A stretch of 64,000 bases of DNA from DATBSL01 sp963729875. GTDB taxonomy: Bacteria; Acidobacteriota; Vicinamibacteria; Fen-336. The notes under the pieces are model-generated. The model saw nothing but the letters and a program-made list of their open reading frames with translations. It ran no database searches and was not told the origin of the DNA. Position numbers and translations under genes: made by a program. The DNA is taken from NCBI GenBank assembly GCA_963729875.1, contig CAVSPR010000007.1:124001-188000 (forward strand). Direction: 5' to 3'. Positions within the stretch are counted from its first letter, which is position 1; every line of letters begins with the position of its first letter. Of this stretch, positions 49,921 to 58,663 are shown one piece after another.

Positions 49921-52851
49921 ATGGGCATGACGCAGCGGGTGCTGGCGGCGGCGTTCGGTCTGACCCTGGCCGCGCTGTCGGCGCCGGCGGCCACATCCTC
50001 CTACTACACGGCTCGCCCCGACGACCCGCGGGCCGTCTCCCTCACGCGCGACGCGTTCGGCTCCGTCGGCGACGGGATCGCCGACGACACCGTGGCCCTC
50101 CAGAAGGCGATCGACGCGGTGCAGGAGGCGACCGGCGAGGGCATCGTCCTCGTCCCGGAGGGGCGGTACCGCCTCTCGGCGACCGTCTACGTCTGGCCGG
50201 GGATCCGGGTCATCGGCTACGGCCAGAGGCGGCCCGCGCTCGTGCTCGGGGACGGCGCGCCGGGGTACCAGGACCCGGAGAAGCCGCGCTCCATGATCTT
50301 CTTCGCCGGGCGCCGGCCGAAGGACGGGGCCGAGCCGCCCGACGCCAACCCCGGCACCTTCTACTCGGCGCTCAGCAACGTCGACCTCGAGATCGGCGAC
50401 CGCAACCCGGGAGCGGTCGGCGTGCGGGCGAAGTACGCGCAGCACTGCTTCACCTCGCACGTGGAGTTCGGGATCGGCTCCGGCCTGGCCGGCGTCCACG
50501 AGGGCGGCAACGTCGCCGAGGACGTGCGTTTCGTCGGGGGCGAGTACGGCATTTGGACGGGCACGCCTTCACCGGGCTGGCCGTACGCCCTGCTCGACGC
50601 CACCTTCGAGGGCCAGCGGCGGGCGGCCATCCGCGAACGGGCGGCCGGCCTCACCCTCATCCGCCCCCGCTTCCGCAACGTGCCGACCGCGGTCGAGATC
50701 GAGCCGGGCCAGCCGGACGACCTCTTCGTGAAGGACGCACGGCTCGAGGACGTCACCGGACCCGCGTTCGTGATCAGCCTCGAAGAGAGCCCGCGCACGC
50801 AGGTCAACCTGGAGAACGTGGCCTGCCGCGGCGTCGCGACGTTCGCCCTCCTGCGCGAGAGCGGCAAGCGCATCGCGGCACCCGGGAGCGCCTACGTCGT
50901 GAGCCGGTTCTCCCACGGGCTCCACTACGCGGACCTCGGAGCCCCCGGCGCGACCCGGACGGTGTTCGACGCGGCCCCGGTCGCCGCCCTGCCCGGCGCC
51001 GTCCCGTCAGACCTCCCACCCCTGCCGCCGGGCGACACCTGGGTGAGCGCGCGCACGCTGGGAGCGCGGGGCGACGGGAAGACCGACGACACCGCCGCCC
51101 TGCAGAAGGCCATCGACGCGCACCGTGCCGTCTACCTGCCGACGGGCAAGTACATCGTCACCGACACCCTCCGGCTGCGCCCCGACGGCGCGCTGATCGG
51201 CCTGCATCCGAGCGCCACGCAGCTCGTGGTGCCGGACCGGACGCCCGCGTTCCAGGGCGTCGGGGCCCCGAGGCCGCTGATCGAGGCGCCGAGGGGCGGC
51301 ACCACCATCGTCGTCGGCATCGGGCTCTACACGAACGGGGCCAACCCGCGGGCGGTGGCCGCGAAGTGGATGGCCGGGCCTCGTTCGATGATGAACGACG
51401 TGCGCTTCCTGGGCGGCCACGGCACCACGGGGCTCGACGGCCGGCGCGAGAACCCCTACAACAACGCCCACTCGGCCGACCCCGACGCGAGCCGCCGCTG
51501 GGACAGCCAGTACCCGAGCCTGTGGGTGACCGACGGCGGCGGCGGCACCTTCTTCGACCTGTGGACCCCGAGCACGTTCGCGCAGGCCGGCCTGCTCGTC
51601 TCGAACACCGCGACGAGCGGCCGCGTGTACGCGATGTCGAGCGAGCACCACGTCCGGTACGAGGTGCAGCTCCACCGCGTGTCGAACTGGGAGCTCCACG
51701 CGCTGCAGACCGAGGAAGAGCGGGGCGAGAGCGGGTTTGCCCTGCCGCTCGAGATCGTGGACTCGAGCCGGATCACGATCTCGAACTTTCACGTGTACCG
51801 CGTGATCAGCAGCGACCAGCCGTTCCCCTGGGCGGTGAAGCTCACGGGCTCGACGGACATCCGCTTCCGGAACGTCCACTGCTACAGCAACAGCAAGGTC
51901 TCGTTCGACACGACGGTCTTCGACGACGGGCTCGGCGCGGGGCTCCGTCAGCGCGAGCTCGCCTGGCTCGACGTGTCGGGCCGGGCGTCGCCCTCGGCCG
52001 CCGCTCCCCCGTCCCCGTCGCTGGCGCCGGGCGCCTCCGTCGAGCGGCTGGCGGGCGGCTTCCACAACGTCTCGGGGGGGGCCGTCGACCCCGCCGGCGA
52101 CTTCTACTTCGTCGACGCGCGCTGGCAGCGCATCCACCGTTGGGCGACGGCGGAGCGTCGCCTCGTCACGGTCGCGGACGCCCCGCTGCAGCCGGTGAAC
52201 CTGGCCTTCGACGGGGCGGGCAACCTGATCGTCGTCTCGTACGCGGGAAGCGGGACGGTGTACGCTCTGCGGCCAGGTGCGATGGGCGGCGAGCCGACGG
52301 TCCTGGCGGCGCAGCCCGCGGTCGCCCGACCCGGGCTCACCGCGATCCTGCCGGTGGGCGACTGGCGGCTGCAGCGGGACGCGCACGGCGCGCTCCTGTC
52401 GCGCACCCACCACTATCCCGCGCCCGACGGTCGCACGTTCGTCTCCGCCACGCAGGGCTTCGTCGACGGCGCCACGAGCTGGGGCGTCAAGAGCAGCGAT
52501 CTCGTCCGGGCCTTCGGCCTGCAGAGCGCCCGGCCGGGAGAGCGCGTCTTCCTCACCAGCGAGGCCGAGGTGGCCACGTGGTCGGCGCTCGTGGGCGACG
52601 ACGGCGGCCTCTCGGACCTGCGGCTGTTCGTCCACCAGGGCGGAGAGGGCGTCGCCACCGACACGGAGGGAAACGTCTACGTCGCCGCCGGCGAGGTCTA
52701 CGTGTACGACCCGGCGGGGACCCTCGTCGACACGATACGGGTCCCGGAGAGGCCCACGCAGGTGGTGTTCGGCGGCCCCGACCGCGGGACGCTGTTCATG
52801 CCCGCGCGCCACGCGCTCTACGCCGTGCGCACGCGGGTGCCCGGCCGGTAG
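49921..52851 (+). CDS. exported protein with two pectate-lyase-fold domains and a C-terminal propeller
   Basis: I start it at ATG 49921, after GGAGGGCGGC; ATG 49927 and GTG 49882 are alternatives. The signal peptide is VLAAAFGLTLAALSAPAATS. Two right-handed beta-helix domains of the Pectate_lyase_3 type start at GSVGDGIADDTVALQKAID (about residue 46) and LGARGDGKTDDTAALQKAID (about 380). After a Pro/Ser-rich linker near 700 comes a six-bladed NHL/SMP-30-like propeller (NVSGGAVDPAGDFYFVDARWQRIHRWA, VNLAFDGAGNLIVVSYAGSGTVYALR). About 976 residues. The combination suggests binding or cleavage of a surface polysaccharide; neither catalytic set can be proved from sequence. It is convergent with the next gene. 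Confidence 0.85.
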   Translation: MGMTQRVLAAAFGLTLAALSAPAATSSYYTARPDDPRAVSLTRDAFGSVGDGIADDTVALQKAIDAVQEATGEGIVLVPEGRYRLSATVYVWPGIRVIGYGQRRPALVLGDGAPGYQDPEKPRSMIFFAGRRPKDGAEPPDANPGTFYSALSNVDLEIGDRNPGAVGVRAKYAQHCFTSHVEFGIGSGLAGVHEGGNVAEDVRFVGGEYGIWTGTPSPGWPYALLDATFEGQRRAAIRERAAGLTLIRPRFRNVPTAVEIEPGQPDDLFVKDARLEDVTGPAFVISLEESPRTQVNLENVACRGVATFALLRESGKRIAAPGSAYVVSRFSHGLHYADLGAPGATRTVFDAAPVAALPGAVPSDLPPLPPGDTWVSARTLGARGDGKTDDTAALQKAIDAHRAVYLPTGKYIVTDTLRLRPDGALIGLHPSATQLVVPDRTPAFQGVGAPRPLIEAPRGGTTIVVGIGLYTNGANPRAVAAKWMAGPRSMMNDVRFLGGHGTTGLDGRRENPYNNAHSADPDASRRWDSQYPSLWVTDGGGGTFFDLWTPSTFAQAGLLVSNTATSGRVYAMSSEHHVRYEVQLHRVSNWELHALQTEEERGESGFALPLEIVDSSRITISNFHVYRVISSDQPFPWAVKLTGSTDIRFRNVHCYSNSKVSFDTTVFDDGLGAGLRQRELAWLDVSGRASPSAAAPPSPSLAPGASVERLAGGFHNVSGGAVDPAGDFYFVDARWQRIHRWATAERRLVTVADAPLQPVNLAFDGAGNLIVVSYAGSGTVYALRPGAMGGEPTVLAAQPAVARPGLTAILPVGDWRLQRDAHGALLSRTHHYPAPDGRTFVSATQGFVDGATSWGVKSSDLVRAFGLQSARPGERVFLTSEAEVATWSALVGDDGGLSDLRLFVHQGGEGVATDTEGNVYVAAGEVYVYDPAGTLVDTIRVPERPTQVVFGGPDRGTLFMPARHALYAVRTRVPGR

Positions 52852-52865
52852 CGCGAAGCGTCACT

Positions 52866-53741
52866 TCACGGCGCGGCGACCTGGCTGTAGAGCAGGAAGC
52901 CCTTCTTCTGCTGCTTGGCGGCGTACATCGCGGTGTCGGCATTCTTGAGCAGGTCGTGCGCGCATTGTCCATCCTCGGGATAGAGCGCGATCCCGATGCT
53001 GGGCCTCACCCTGACGCTCGCACCTTCGACGTCGCACGCCTCGGCGATGTTGCCAATGATCTTGGCGGCAAGGCCGGCGACACTGCCTTCGTCCCTGGCT
53101 TCCAGCATCAGGAAGAGGAACTCGTCCCCGCCGCGGCGGCTGACCGTGTCGCCGCCCCTGACACTGCTTCGCAGTCGCTGCGCCACCATCTGCAGGACCT
53201 TATCGCCCACGTCGTGTCCGTAGGTGTCGTTGACGCTCTTGAAATCGTCGAGGTCGATGAACATCACCGCGAGACGCCACCGGTGGCGCTGCGCCTGCGC
53301 CAGCGCGTGGCTCAAACGGTCGTTGAAGAGCGTCAGGTTGGCCAGGCCGGTCACCGCGTCGTGAAGGGCAAGGCGCCGCGACTTCTTCTCCTGTGCCTTG
53401 CTCTCGGACAGAGCGGCCTTGCTTCTCGAGAGGTCGTGCTCCAGGGTCCTGCGCTCGTCGATTTCTTCGGTGAGCGCGGTGTTGACGATGGCGAGGTCGT
53501 CCGCGCATTCCAGCACCTTGACCTCGACTTCTTCATTCTGGTCGACCGCGCGCGCGACCTCGTGAGGCGCCCCGCCCTCCGCAATCTCCTGCTTGAGGAC
53601 GGCGTTGACGGAGGACAAGTCGGCCGCACACTCCTCCACCTTGTCCTTCACCTGTTCGTTCTGCCCCAGTGCTCTGGTCAAGGGGGTGGGCGCGGGCGTC
53701 GCCACCGCTTCCGTGTCCGTCTCGTCTGAGCTCACCGTCAC
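52866..53741 (-). CDS. GGDEF diguanylate cyclase with duplicated N-terminal coiled-coil motif
   Basis: A 291-residue soluble protein from GTG 53741 (AGAGGAGACAG upstream). The cyclase domain has DAVTGLANLTLFNDRL, FIDLDDFKSVNDTYGHDVGD and the active site GGDEF at 204-208. The inhibitory site RGGD at 195-198 lies five residues before it, so c-di-GMP feedback is expected. Before the domain, a 30-residue coiled-coil unit occurs twice: residues 24-53 (ALGQNEQVKDKVEECAADL...) and 65-94 (AVDQNEEVEVKVLECADDL...), a 41-residue period. This could be a dimerising sensor module. There is no membrane segment. It is convergent with the pectate-lyase-fold gene. Confidence 0.92.
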   Translation of the reverse strand: MTVSSDETDTEAVATPAPTPLTRALGQNEQVKDKVEECAADLSSVNAVLKQEIAEGGAPHEVARAVDQNEEVEVKVLECADDLAIVNTALTEEIDERRTLEHDLSRSKAALSESKAQEKKSRRLALHDAVTGLANLTLFNDRLSHALAQAQRHRWRLAVMFIDLDDFKSVNDTYGHDVGDKVLQMVAQRLRSSVRGGDTVSRRGGDEFLFLMLEARDEGSVAGLAAKIIGNIAEACDVEGASVRVRPSIGIALYPEDGQCAHDLLKNADTAMYAAKQQKKGFLLYSQVAAP

Positions 53742-53849
53742 CTGTCTCCTCTGGCAGAGGGAATGATGCCACGCTACTCCCGTGTCTGGGGAGGGTCAAG
53801 CACGCCGGCGGCCGCAGTAGAATCGCGCTCGGACTCCACGGAGGACAGC

Positions 53850-56800
53850 ATGAGGACGGCGCGACGGATTGCGGGAGCGGCGGTCGGGGTGGCGTTGACG
53901 GCGCTGGCCGCCGCAGCCGGCGAGCCGGACCCGCCGCGCGGCCTGGGTCGCTGGGACGCCCTGGCCTACGGCCACCACCGCGCGGTCGTGCATGTCGCGG
54001 CGCCGGCCGACGCCGTGCTCGTCCACGTCCCGTGGCGCCGCCCGGACGCGAAGCCCGAGGCGCGGGAAGTCATCGTCGTCGACGCGGCCACCGGCATGCG
54101 CCTGGACAACGTCGCGCGGGTGTCGATCACCCGCGAGGCCGGCGACCTCGTCTTCCAGCCGCAGACCGTGCCCGGCGACTACTACGTCTACTACCTCCCG
54201 TTCGCGATGACCGGCCGCACCAACTACCCCACGATCGACTACCCCGGGCCGGTGGACTGGGCCGACGGCGAGTGGCAGGCCCGCAACGGACTCACCGGGC
54301 AGAGGCTGGCCGGGGGCGCATGGCGAAAGCTGCCCGCGGCCCGCGTCGTCGCGATCGAGTCGAGCGACGCGTTCTCCGCCTTCACCCCCATGGAGGTGAT
54401 CGCCACCGCCGAGGAGAGGCAGGCACTCCTCGCGCGGCACCCCCGCGAGGCCTTCCTCCTCTTCCCCGAGGACCGCGCCCACCCCATCCGCATGGCCGGC
54501 GACCTCCCGAAGCGCTGGGTGGACCACGGCGCTTTCGCCCCGCTGGAGCTCCTCGCCCGGCCCGGTGAGTTCGTGAGCCTGCAGGTCGGGCTCTTCGCCG
54601 TGGACCGCGAGCTCGAGGACGTGACCGTGGACACGGGCGACGTCCGCGCCCGCGACGGCCGCGTCCTCGTGCCCGGCTCCGCCCTCCACTCCTTCAACAG
54701 CCGGGGAGTCGACTGGACGGGGCGGGACTTCCGCCGGGACCTGGCGGTGCCGAAGGGCCGCGTGCAGGCCCTGTGGCTGGGGGTGCCGGTGCCGGAAGGG
54801 GCGGCGCCGGGCAACTATGAGGCGACCGTCACGGTGGGTGCGCGCGGCGTGCCCTCGAGGGAGGCGCGGCTCGTTCTGCGAGTGTCGGGAGGGCCGGTCG
54901 CGGCCGGCGGCGACGACGAGCCGGAGCGCCTCTCCCGCCTGCGCTGGCTCGACTCGCGCCTCGCCCAGGACGACGGCCTCGTGCCGCCGTACACGCCGGT
55001 CCTGGTGAAGGGCCGCACGCTCTCGGTCCTCGGCCGCCTGGTCGAGCTCGACGCCGCCGGCTTCCCGCGCTCGATCCGCAGCCGCTTCACGCCGGACGTC
55101 ACGTCGGCGAGCGGCCCGCCGCGCGAGCTGCTGGTGGCACCCGTCGGCTTCGTCGTCTTGGCGTCCAATGGAGCGCGGCTCCCCTGGACGCACAAGGGCC
55201 CGGGCGTCACGCAGGCCGAAGGCGTGGCCGAGTGGCAGGCGACGAGCCGCAGCGGCGCTCTCACCGCCGCCGTCCGCGGTCGGCTCGAGTTCGACGGGGC
55301 GATCGAGTACACGGTCGCGCTGACCGCGGCCGACGCAGTGGACCTGGGCGACGTGCGCCTCGACCTGCCTCTTCGGCCCGACGTGGCCCGCTACGCGATG
55401 GGCCTCGGCTGGAAGGGCGGGACCCGGCCCGACCGGCTCGACTGGACCTGGGACGTCGCAAGCAAGAACCAGGACGCTGTCTGGGTGGGCGACGTGAACG
55501 CCGGCGTGCAGCTCACGCTGAAGGACGACCGCTACGAGCGGCCCCTCAACACCAACTTCTACCTCTCGAAGCCGCTCGTGCTGCCCGCGTCCTGGGGCAA
55601 CGGCGGGAAGGGCAGCTGCCGCCTGGGCGAGGAGGGCGGGGCCTATCTCGTCCGCTGCGGCAGCGGGGCCCGGAGGATGGAGAAGGGTGAGACGCAGCGC
55701 TACGACTTCCGCCTGGCCCTCACCCCCTTCAAGCCGATCCGCACGGACGAGCAGTGGCGGACGCGCTTCTATCACCGCTACGCCCCGCTCGACGAGGTCG
55801 CGGCCACCGGGGCCAACACCGTCAACGTCCACCACGCGACCCCGATCAACCCCTGGATCAACTACCCCTTCCTGCGGCCGGCGGAGATGAAAGCGTACGT
55901 GGACGCGGCCCACGCGCGCGGCATGAAGGTGAAGATCTACTACACGGTCCGCGAGATCACGAACCGCGCGCCGGAGCTGTTCACCCTGCGCTCGCTCGGG
56001 CACGAGGTGTTCTCGGGCGGCCCCGGGGGCGGGTGGTCGTGGCTGCAGGAGCACGTGGGCGGCGACTACATCGGGGGCTGGTTCGTACCCGAGATCCAGG
56101 ACGCGGCCCTCGTCACCTCCGGAATCTCACGCTGGCACAACTTCTACGTCGAGGGCCTCGACTGGCTCGCCCGCAACGTCGGCATCGACGGCCTGTACCT
56201 CGACGACGTCGCCTTCGACCGGACGACCATGAAGCGGGTCCGCAAGGTCCTCGACCGCCGCCGCACGGGTGCCCTCATCGACCTGCACTCGGCGAACCAG
56301 TACAACCCGCGGGACGGCTTTGCCTCGAGCGCCAACCTCTACCTGGAGCACCTGCCGTTCGTCGACCGCCTCTGGTTCGGCGAGTATTTCGACTACGACT
56401 CTCCTCCCGACTACTGGCTCGTCGAGATCTCGGGCGTGCCGTTCGGCCTCCTGGGCGAGATGCTCGAGAAGGGCGGAAACCCCTGGCGCGGGATGCTGTT
56501 CGGCGCGACGAGCCGCCTGCCGTGGGCGGGCGATCCCCGGCCGTTGTGGAAGGCCTGGGACGCGTTCGGCCTCGTCGGCTCGCGCATGAAGGGCTGGTGG
56601 GTCCCCGATGCGCCGGTGCGGACGGACCGCCCGGCCGTCCTCGCCACGACCTACATCAAGACCGGCAGGGCTCTCGTCGCGATCGCGAGCTGGGAGAAAG
56701 AGCCCGTCGAGGTCGCGCTGGCCGTCAACTGGAAGACCCTCGGCCTCGATCCCTCGCGGGCGCGGCTCACCGCGCCGGCGATCGAGGGGTTCCAGCCGGC

Positions 56801-56876
56801 CGCGTCGTTCGCCCCGACCGACCGCGTCCGCGTCGAGCCGGGCCGCGGCTGGCTGCTCGTCCTCGACGAGCCCTGA
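53850..56876 (+). CDS. large exported glycoside-hydrolase-like protein (GH123-N/DUF6067 type)
   Basis: A 1008-residue protein from ATG 53850 (GGAGGACAGC upstream) with a signal peptide (AGAAVGVALTALAAAAGEP). The first 300 residues are beta-rich, with VVHVAAPADAVLVHVPWRRPDAKPEAREVIVVDA. A sandwich domain follows (for example EYTVALTAADAVDLGDVRLDLP). The C-terminal third is a TIM-barrel-like hydrolase domain: VKIYYTVREITNRAPEL, GIDGLYLDDVAFDRTTMKRV and LYLEHLPFVDRLWFGEYFDY. The pattern fits the large family annotated GH123-N/DUF6067, found in Bacteroidetes, Planctomycetes and Acidobacteria. Asp-Asp in YLDDVAFD could be catalytic. The substrate is unknown, but the neighbourhood suggests a glycan. 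Confidence 0.7.
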   Translation: MRTARRIAGAAVGVALTALAAAAGEPDPPRGLGRWDALAYGHHRAVVHVAAPADAVLVHVPWRRPDAKPEAREVIVVDAATGMRLDNVARVSITREAGDLVFQPQTVPGDYYVYYLPFAMTGRTNYPTIDYPGPVDWADGEWQARNGLTGQRLAGGAWRKLPAARVVAIESSDAFSAFTPMEVIATAEERQALLARHPREAFLLFPEDRAHPIRMAGDLPKRWVDHGAFAPLELLARPGEFVSLQVGLFAVDRELEDVTVDTGDVRARDGRVLVPGSALHSFNSRGVDWTGRDFRRDLAVPKGRVQALWLGVPVPEGAAPGNYEATVTVGARGVPSREARLVLRVSGGPVAAGGDDEPERLSRLRWLDSRLAQDDGLVPPYTPVLVKGRTLSVLGRLVELDAAGFPRSIRSRFTPDVTSASGPPRELLVAPVGFVVLASNGARLPWTHKGPGVTQAEGVAEWQATSRSGALTAAVRGRLEFDGAIEYTVALTAADAVDLGDVRLDLPLRPDVARYAMGLGWKGGTRPDRLDWTWDVASKNQDAVWVGDVNAGVQLTLKDDRYERPLNTNFYLSKPLVLPASWGNGGKGSCRLGEEGGAYLVRCGSGARRMEKGETQRYDFRLALTPFKPIRTDEQWRTRFYHRYAPLDEVAATGANTVNVHHATPINPWINYPFLRPAEMKAYVDAAHARGMKVKIYYTVREITNRAPELFTLRSLGHEVFSGGPGGGWSWLQEHVGGDYIGGWFVPEIQDAALVTSGISRWHNFYVEGLDWLARNVGIDGLYLDDVAFDRTTMKRVRKVLDRRRTGALIDLHSANQYNPRDGFASSANLYLEHLPFVDRLWFGEYFDYDSPPDYWLVEISGVPFGLLGEMLEKGGNPWRGMLFGATSRLPWAGDPRPLWKAWDAFGLVGSRMKGWWVPDAPVRTDRPAVLATTYIKTGRALVAIASWEKEPVEVALAVNWKTLGLDPSRARLTAPAIEGFQPAASFAPTDRVRVEPGRGWLLVLDEP

Positions 56877-56883
56877 CCCCGCG

Positions 56884-57375
56884 CTAGGGTCGGGACAGGG
56901 CGAAGGCCGCGATCTTCCGAACCGTAGGCTCGTCCGTCCCCGTGACGGAGAGGGTCACGTCCCCCCGCTTGTGCGCGTAGATCCGCCAGCGCCCCGAGTC
57001 GGCGGACTGGTACTCGTAGGCCCCGTCGCCGAGTCCCGCCACGTCCCGGACCGGCTCGTCGATGTGGGGACGGAGCGCGTCGAAGTCGCCCGGCGGGAAG
57101 AGCTCCACCACCCACGCGCTTCTCTCCTTCTCGGCGCCCTTCCCCGGAAGCGCCACGCCGTAGACGCAGCGGGCCACCGTCCCGTCGGGCGAGTTGAAGC
57201 GCTTCGCATCGAGAAGCGACCCGCCGGCGAGACGCGCCACCTCGGCGCCGGCGGCGAAGGTACAGACGTCGATCGTCTTCAGGTCCCGCGGCGGCGCCGC
57301 GAGGGCGGCGGCGGCCAGCAGGATCGGCATCGTCCCGGCAGCGACACGGGCTCGGCTCGACTTCGGGTGGGCCAT
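56884..57375 (-). CDS. small exported protein of unknown function
   Basis: A 163-residue protein with a signal peptide (RVAAGTMPILLAAAALAAPP). The mature part starts LKTIDVCTFAAGAEVARLAGGSL and contains two Cys (VCTF and ARCVYG) that could form a disulfide. It ends in VTLSVTGTDEPTVRKIAAFALSRP, similar in layout to small DUF3558-like periplasmic proteins that bind a surface factor. It converges on the GH123-like gene, 7 bases apart. I do not recognise the family with confidence. Confidence 0.65.
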   Translation of the reverse strand: MAHPKSSRARVAAGTMPILLAAAALAAPPRDLKTIDVCTFAAGAEVARLAGGSLLDAKRFNSPDGTVARCVYGVALPGKGAEKERSAWVVELFPPGDFDALRPHIDEPVRDVAGLGDGAYEYQSADSGRWRIYAHKRGDVTLSVTGTDEPTVRKIAAFALSRP

Positions 57376-57494
57376 AGCCTCAATTACCGCGGCACGGCAG
57401 GCGAGTCAACCCCCGCGCTGCTGTTACTGCTGGTAGCGGTCTGGCGGGCCTCTCAGGCGCAGCCTGGCCGAGGCGTGTGCCGCACTTCTCTCAT

Positions 57495-57517
57495 CGCGAA
57501 GGGCTTACGTCTTCGCG
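57495..57517. other. 7-bp perfect stem-loop upstream of the PilZ gene
   Basis: CGCGAAG (57495-57501) is the exact inverse of CTTCGCG (57511-57517), with a 9-base loop. It lies 57 bases before the PilZ start, in a 199-base gap between divergent genes. It may be a 5' UTR structure; no T-run follows, so it is not a clear terminator. Confidence 0.35.
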
Positions 57518-57574
57518 GTTGGATTGGCACGCGTGATGCACAACAGATCGCCAGGGTGGCCTCGGAGGTGCCCC

Positions 57575-57862
57575 ATGGTGACGAGCACCATGCCGGTCTG
57601 GATCGAGGACGGTGACGGCACGATCGTGCGCGGGGTGGCCGAGTCCGTGTCCCTGGGCGGCGTGCTCGTTCGACTCGCCGTGGCCCCAGGCTTCGGCGAG
57701 GGGGCCGGGGTGGCCCTCCGCCTTTCGCTCGATCCCGAGAGCCCCACCGTCTCCGCCACCGCCCGGGTCAGTTGGGTCAAGAGCAACGGCCAGACCCAGT
57801 GCGGCCTGGAGTGGATGACGCTCGAGGCCTCCCTCGAGAACTGGCTCGCCTCGCGGAACTGA
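57575..57862 (+). CDS. small PilZ-domain protein
   Basis: A 95-residue soluble protein started at ATG 57575, with GGAGG at 57564-57568. The fold is a PilZ-type barrel: VRGVAESVSLGGVLVRLAV, GAGVALRLSLDPESPTVSATARVSWV and CGLEWMTL. The c-di-GMP-binding pattern RxxxR with (D/N)xSxxG is only partly conserved: ESVSLGG has Glu instead of Asp or Asn, and the Arg pair is missing. It may bind c-di-GMP weakly or not at all, or act through protein contacts. It converges on the wHTH-FHA gene, 3 bases apart. Confidence 0.8.
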   Translation: MVTSTMPVWIEDGDGTIVRGVAESVSLGGVLVRLAVAPGFGEGAGVALRLSLDPESPTVSATARVSWVKSNGQTQCGLEWMTLEASLENWLASRN

Positions 57863-57865
57863 TCC

Positions 57866-58522
57866 TCAGGGCAGCTCGGTCTCGGTCGATCCGGGCAGAC
57901 GCGCGCACCGGTACACGAGGACCGTGCGCCCGAGACGGAGGTGATCGCGGTCGGCCAGGCGCGTCGGATGGTCGACCCGCCGATCCCCGACAAACGTGCC
58001 GTTCTTGCTCTCGAGGTCCTCGACCACGGCCTCGCCTCCGGTGACGACGACCCGCGCGTGACGCCGGGAGACGCCCGGGACGTCCACGAGGACCTGGGCC
58101 TCCGGGTCGCGGCCCAGCACGCTCTCGCCCTCGGCCAACGGGAAGACCTGGTCCTGCCAGACGAGGCACGGGCCGACGGCCCACCCCGGTGCGGCCGAAT
58201 GGGGCGCGGGCGGCGGCGCGTCCAGCGAGGTCAACTCCCCGTCGAAGGCGTAGCCGAAGCCGTGGACCGTCCGGATGCGCCGCTCCTCCTCCCCGAGCGC
58301 CCTCCGCAGCTGTGCGGCGAGGGTGGTCAGGCTCGACTCCGAGACGAACGTCCGCGGCCACAGCCGGTCGTGGATCGCGGCCTTGGCGACCGCCGCCGGC
58401 CGCCGCTCGAGCAGCAGCTCCAGCAGCTCGAAGGCCTTCGGCTCGAGGTGGACGGGCTCGCCCCCCCGGGTGAGCCGCCGCGAGTCGGAGTCGAACACGA
58501 ACTCGGAGAACCGCAGCCGCAT
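57866..58522 (-). CDS. winged-helix DNA-binding and FHA domain regulator
   Basis: A 218-residue protein from ATG 58522 (GGGGGAG upstream). Residues 1-100 form an OmpR-type winged helix (LEPKAFELLELLLERRPAAVAKAAIHDRLWP, SLTTLAAQLRRALGEEERRIRTVHGFGYAF). Residues 120-205 form an FHA domain with all binding residues: LGRDPEA, GVSRRHARVV and SKNGTFVG. FHA domains bind phosphothreonine, so the protein could bind DNA under control of a Ser/Thr kinase, as the mycobacterial EmbR does, but here without a central BTAD domain. Six kinases are in the same window. It is divergent from the HExxH protein. Confidence 0.93.
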   Translation of the reverse strand: MRLRFSEFVFDSDSRRLTRGGEPVHLEPKAFELLELLLERRPAAVAKAAIHDRLWPRTFVSESSLTTLAAQLRRALGEEERRIRTVHGFGYAFDGELTSLDAPPPAPHSAAPGWAVGPCLVWQDQVFPLAEGESVLGRDPEAQVLVDVPGVSRRHARVVVTGGEAVVEDLESKNGTFVGDRRVDHPTRLADRDHLRLGRTVLVYRCARLPGSTETELP

Positions 58523-58663
58523 CGCGCTCCCCCGCGGGTCCCGCGGAAATCCTCAGGCGGCCCCGTGGATTGCCTGATGCTACGGGCCCAGTTTCCAGGG
58601 TGCAAGGTCCGTTGAGGACGCCTGGCCAGGCGGCTCCCGCAGCGGTCGCGAAAGGAGTCGCCG

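Noticed and set aside
57495..57517. Rho-independent terminator
   Set aside because: The stem-loop has no T-run, and it lies between divergent genes where no terminator is expected.
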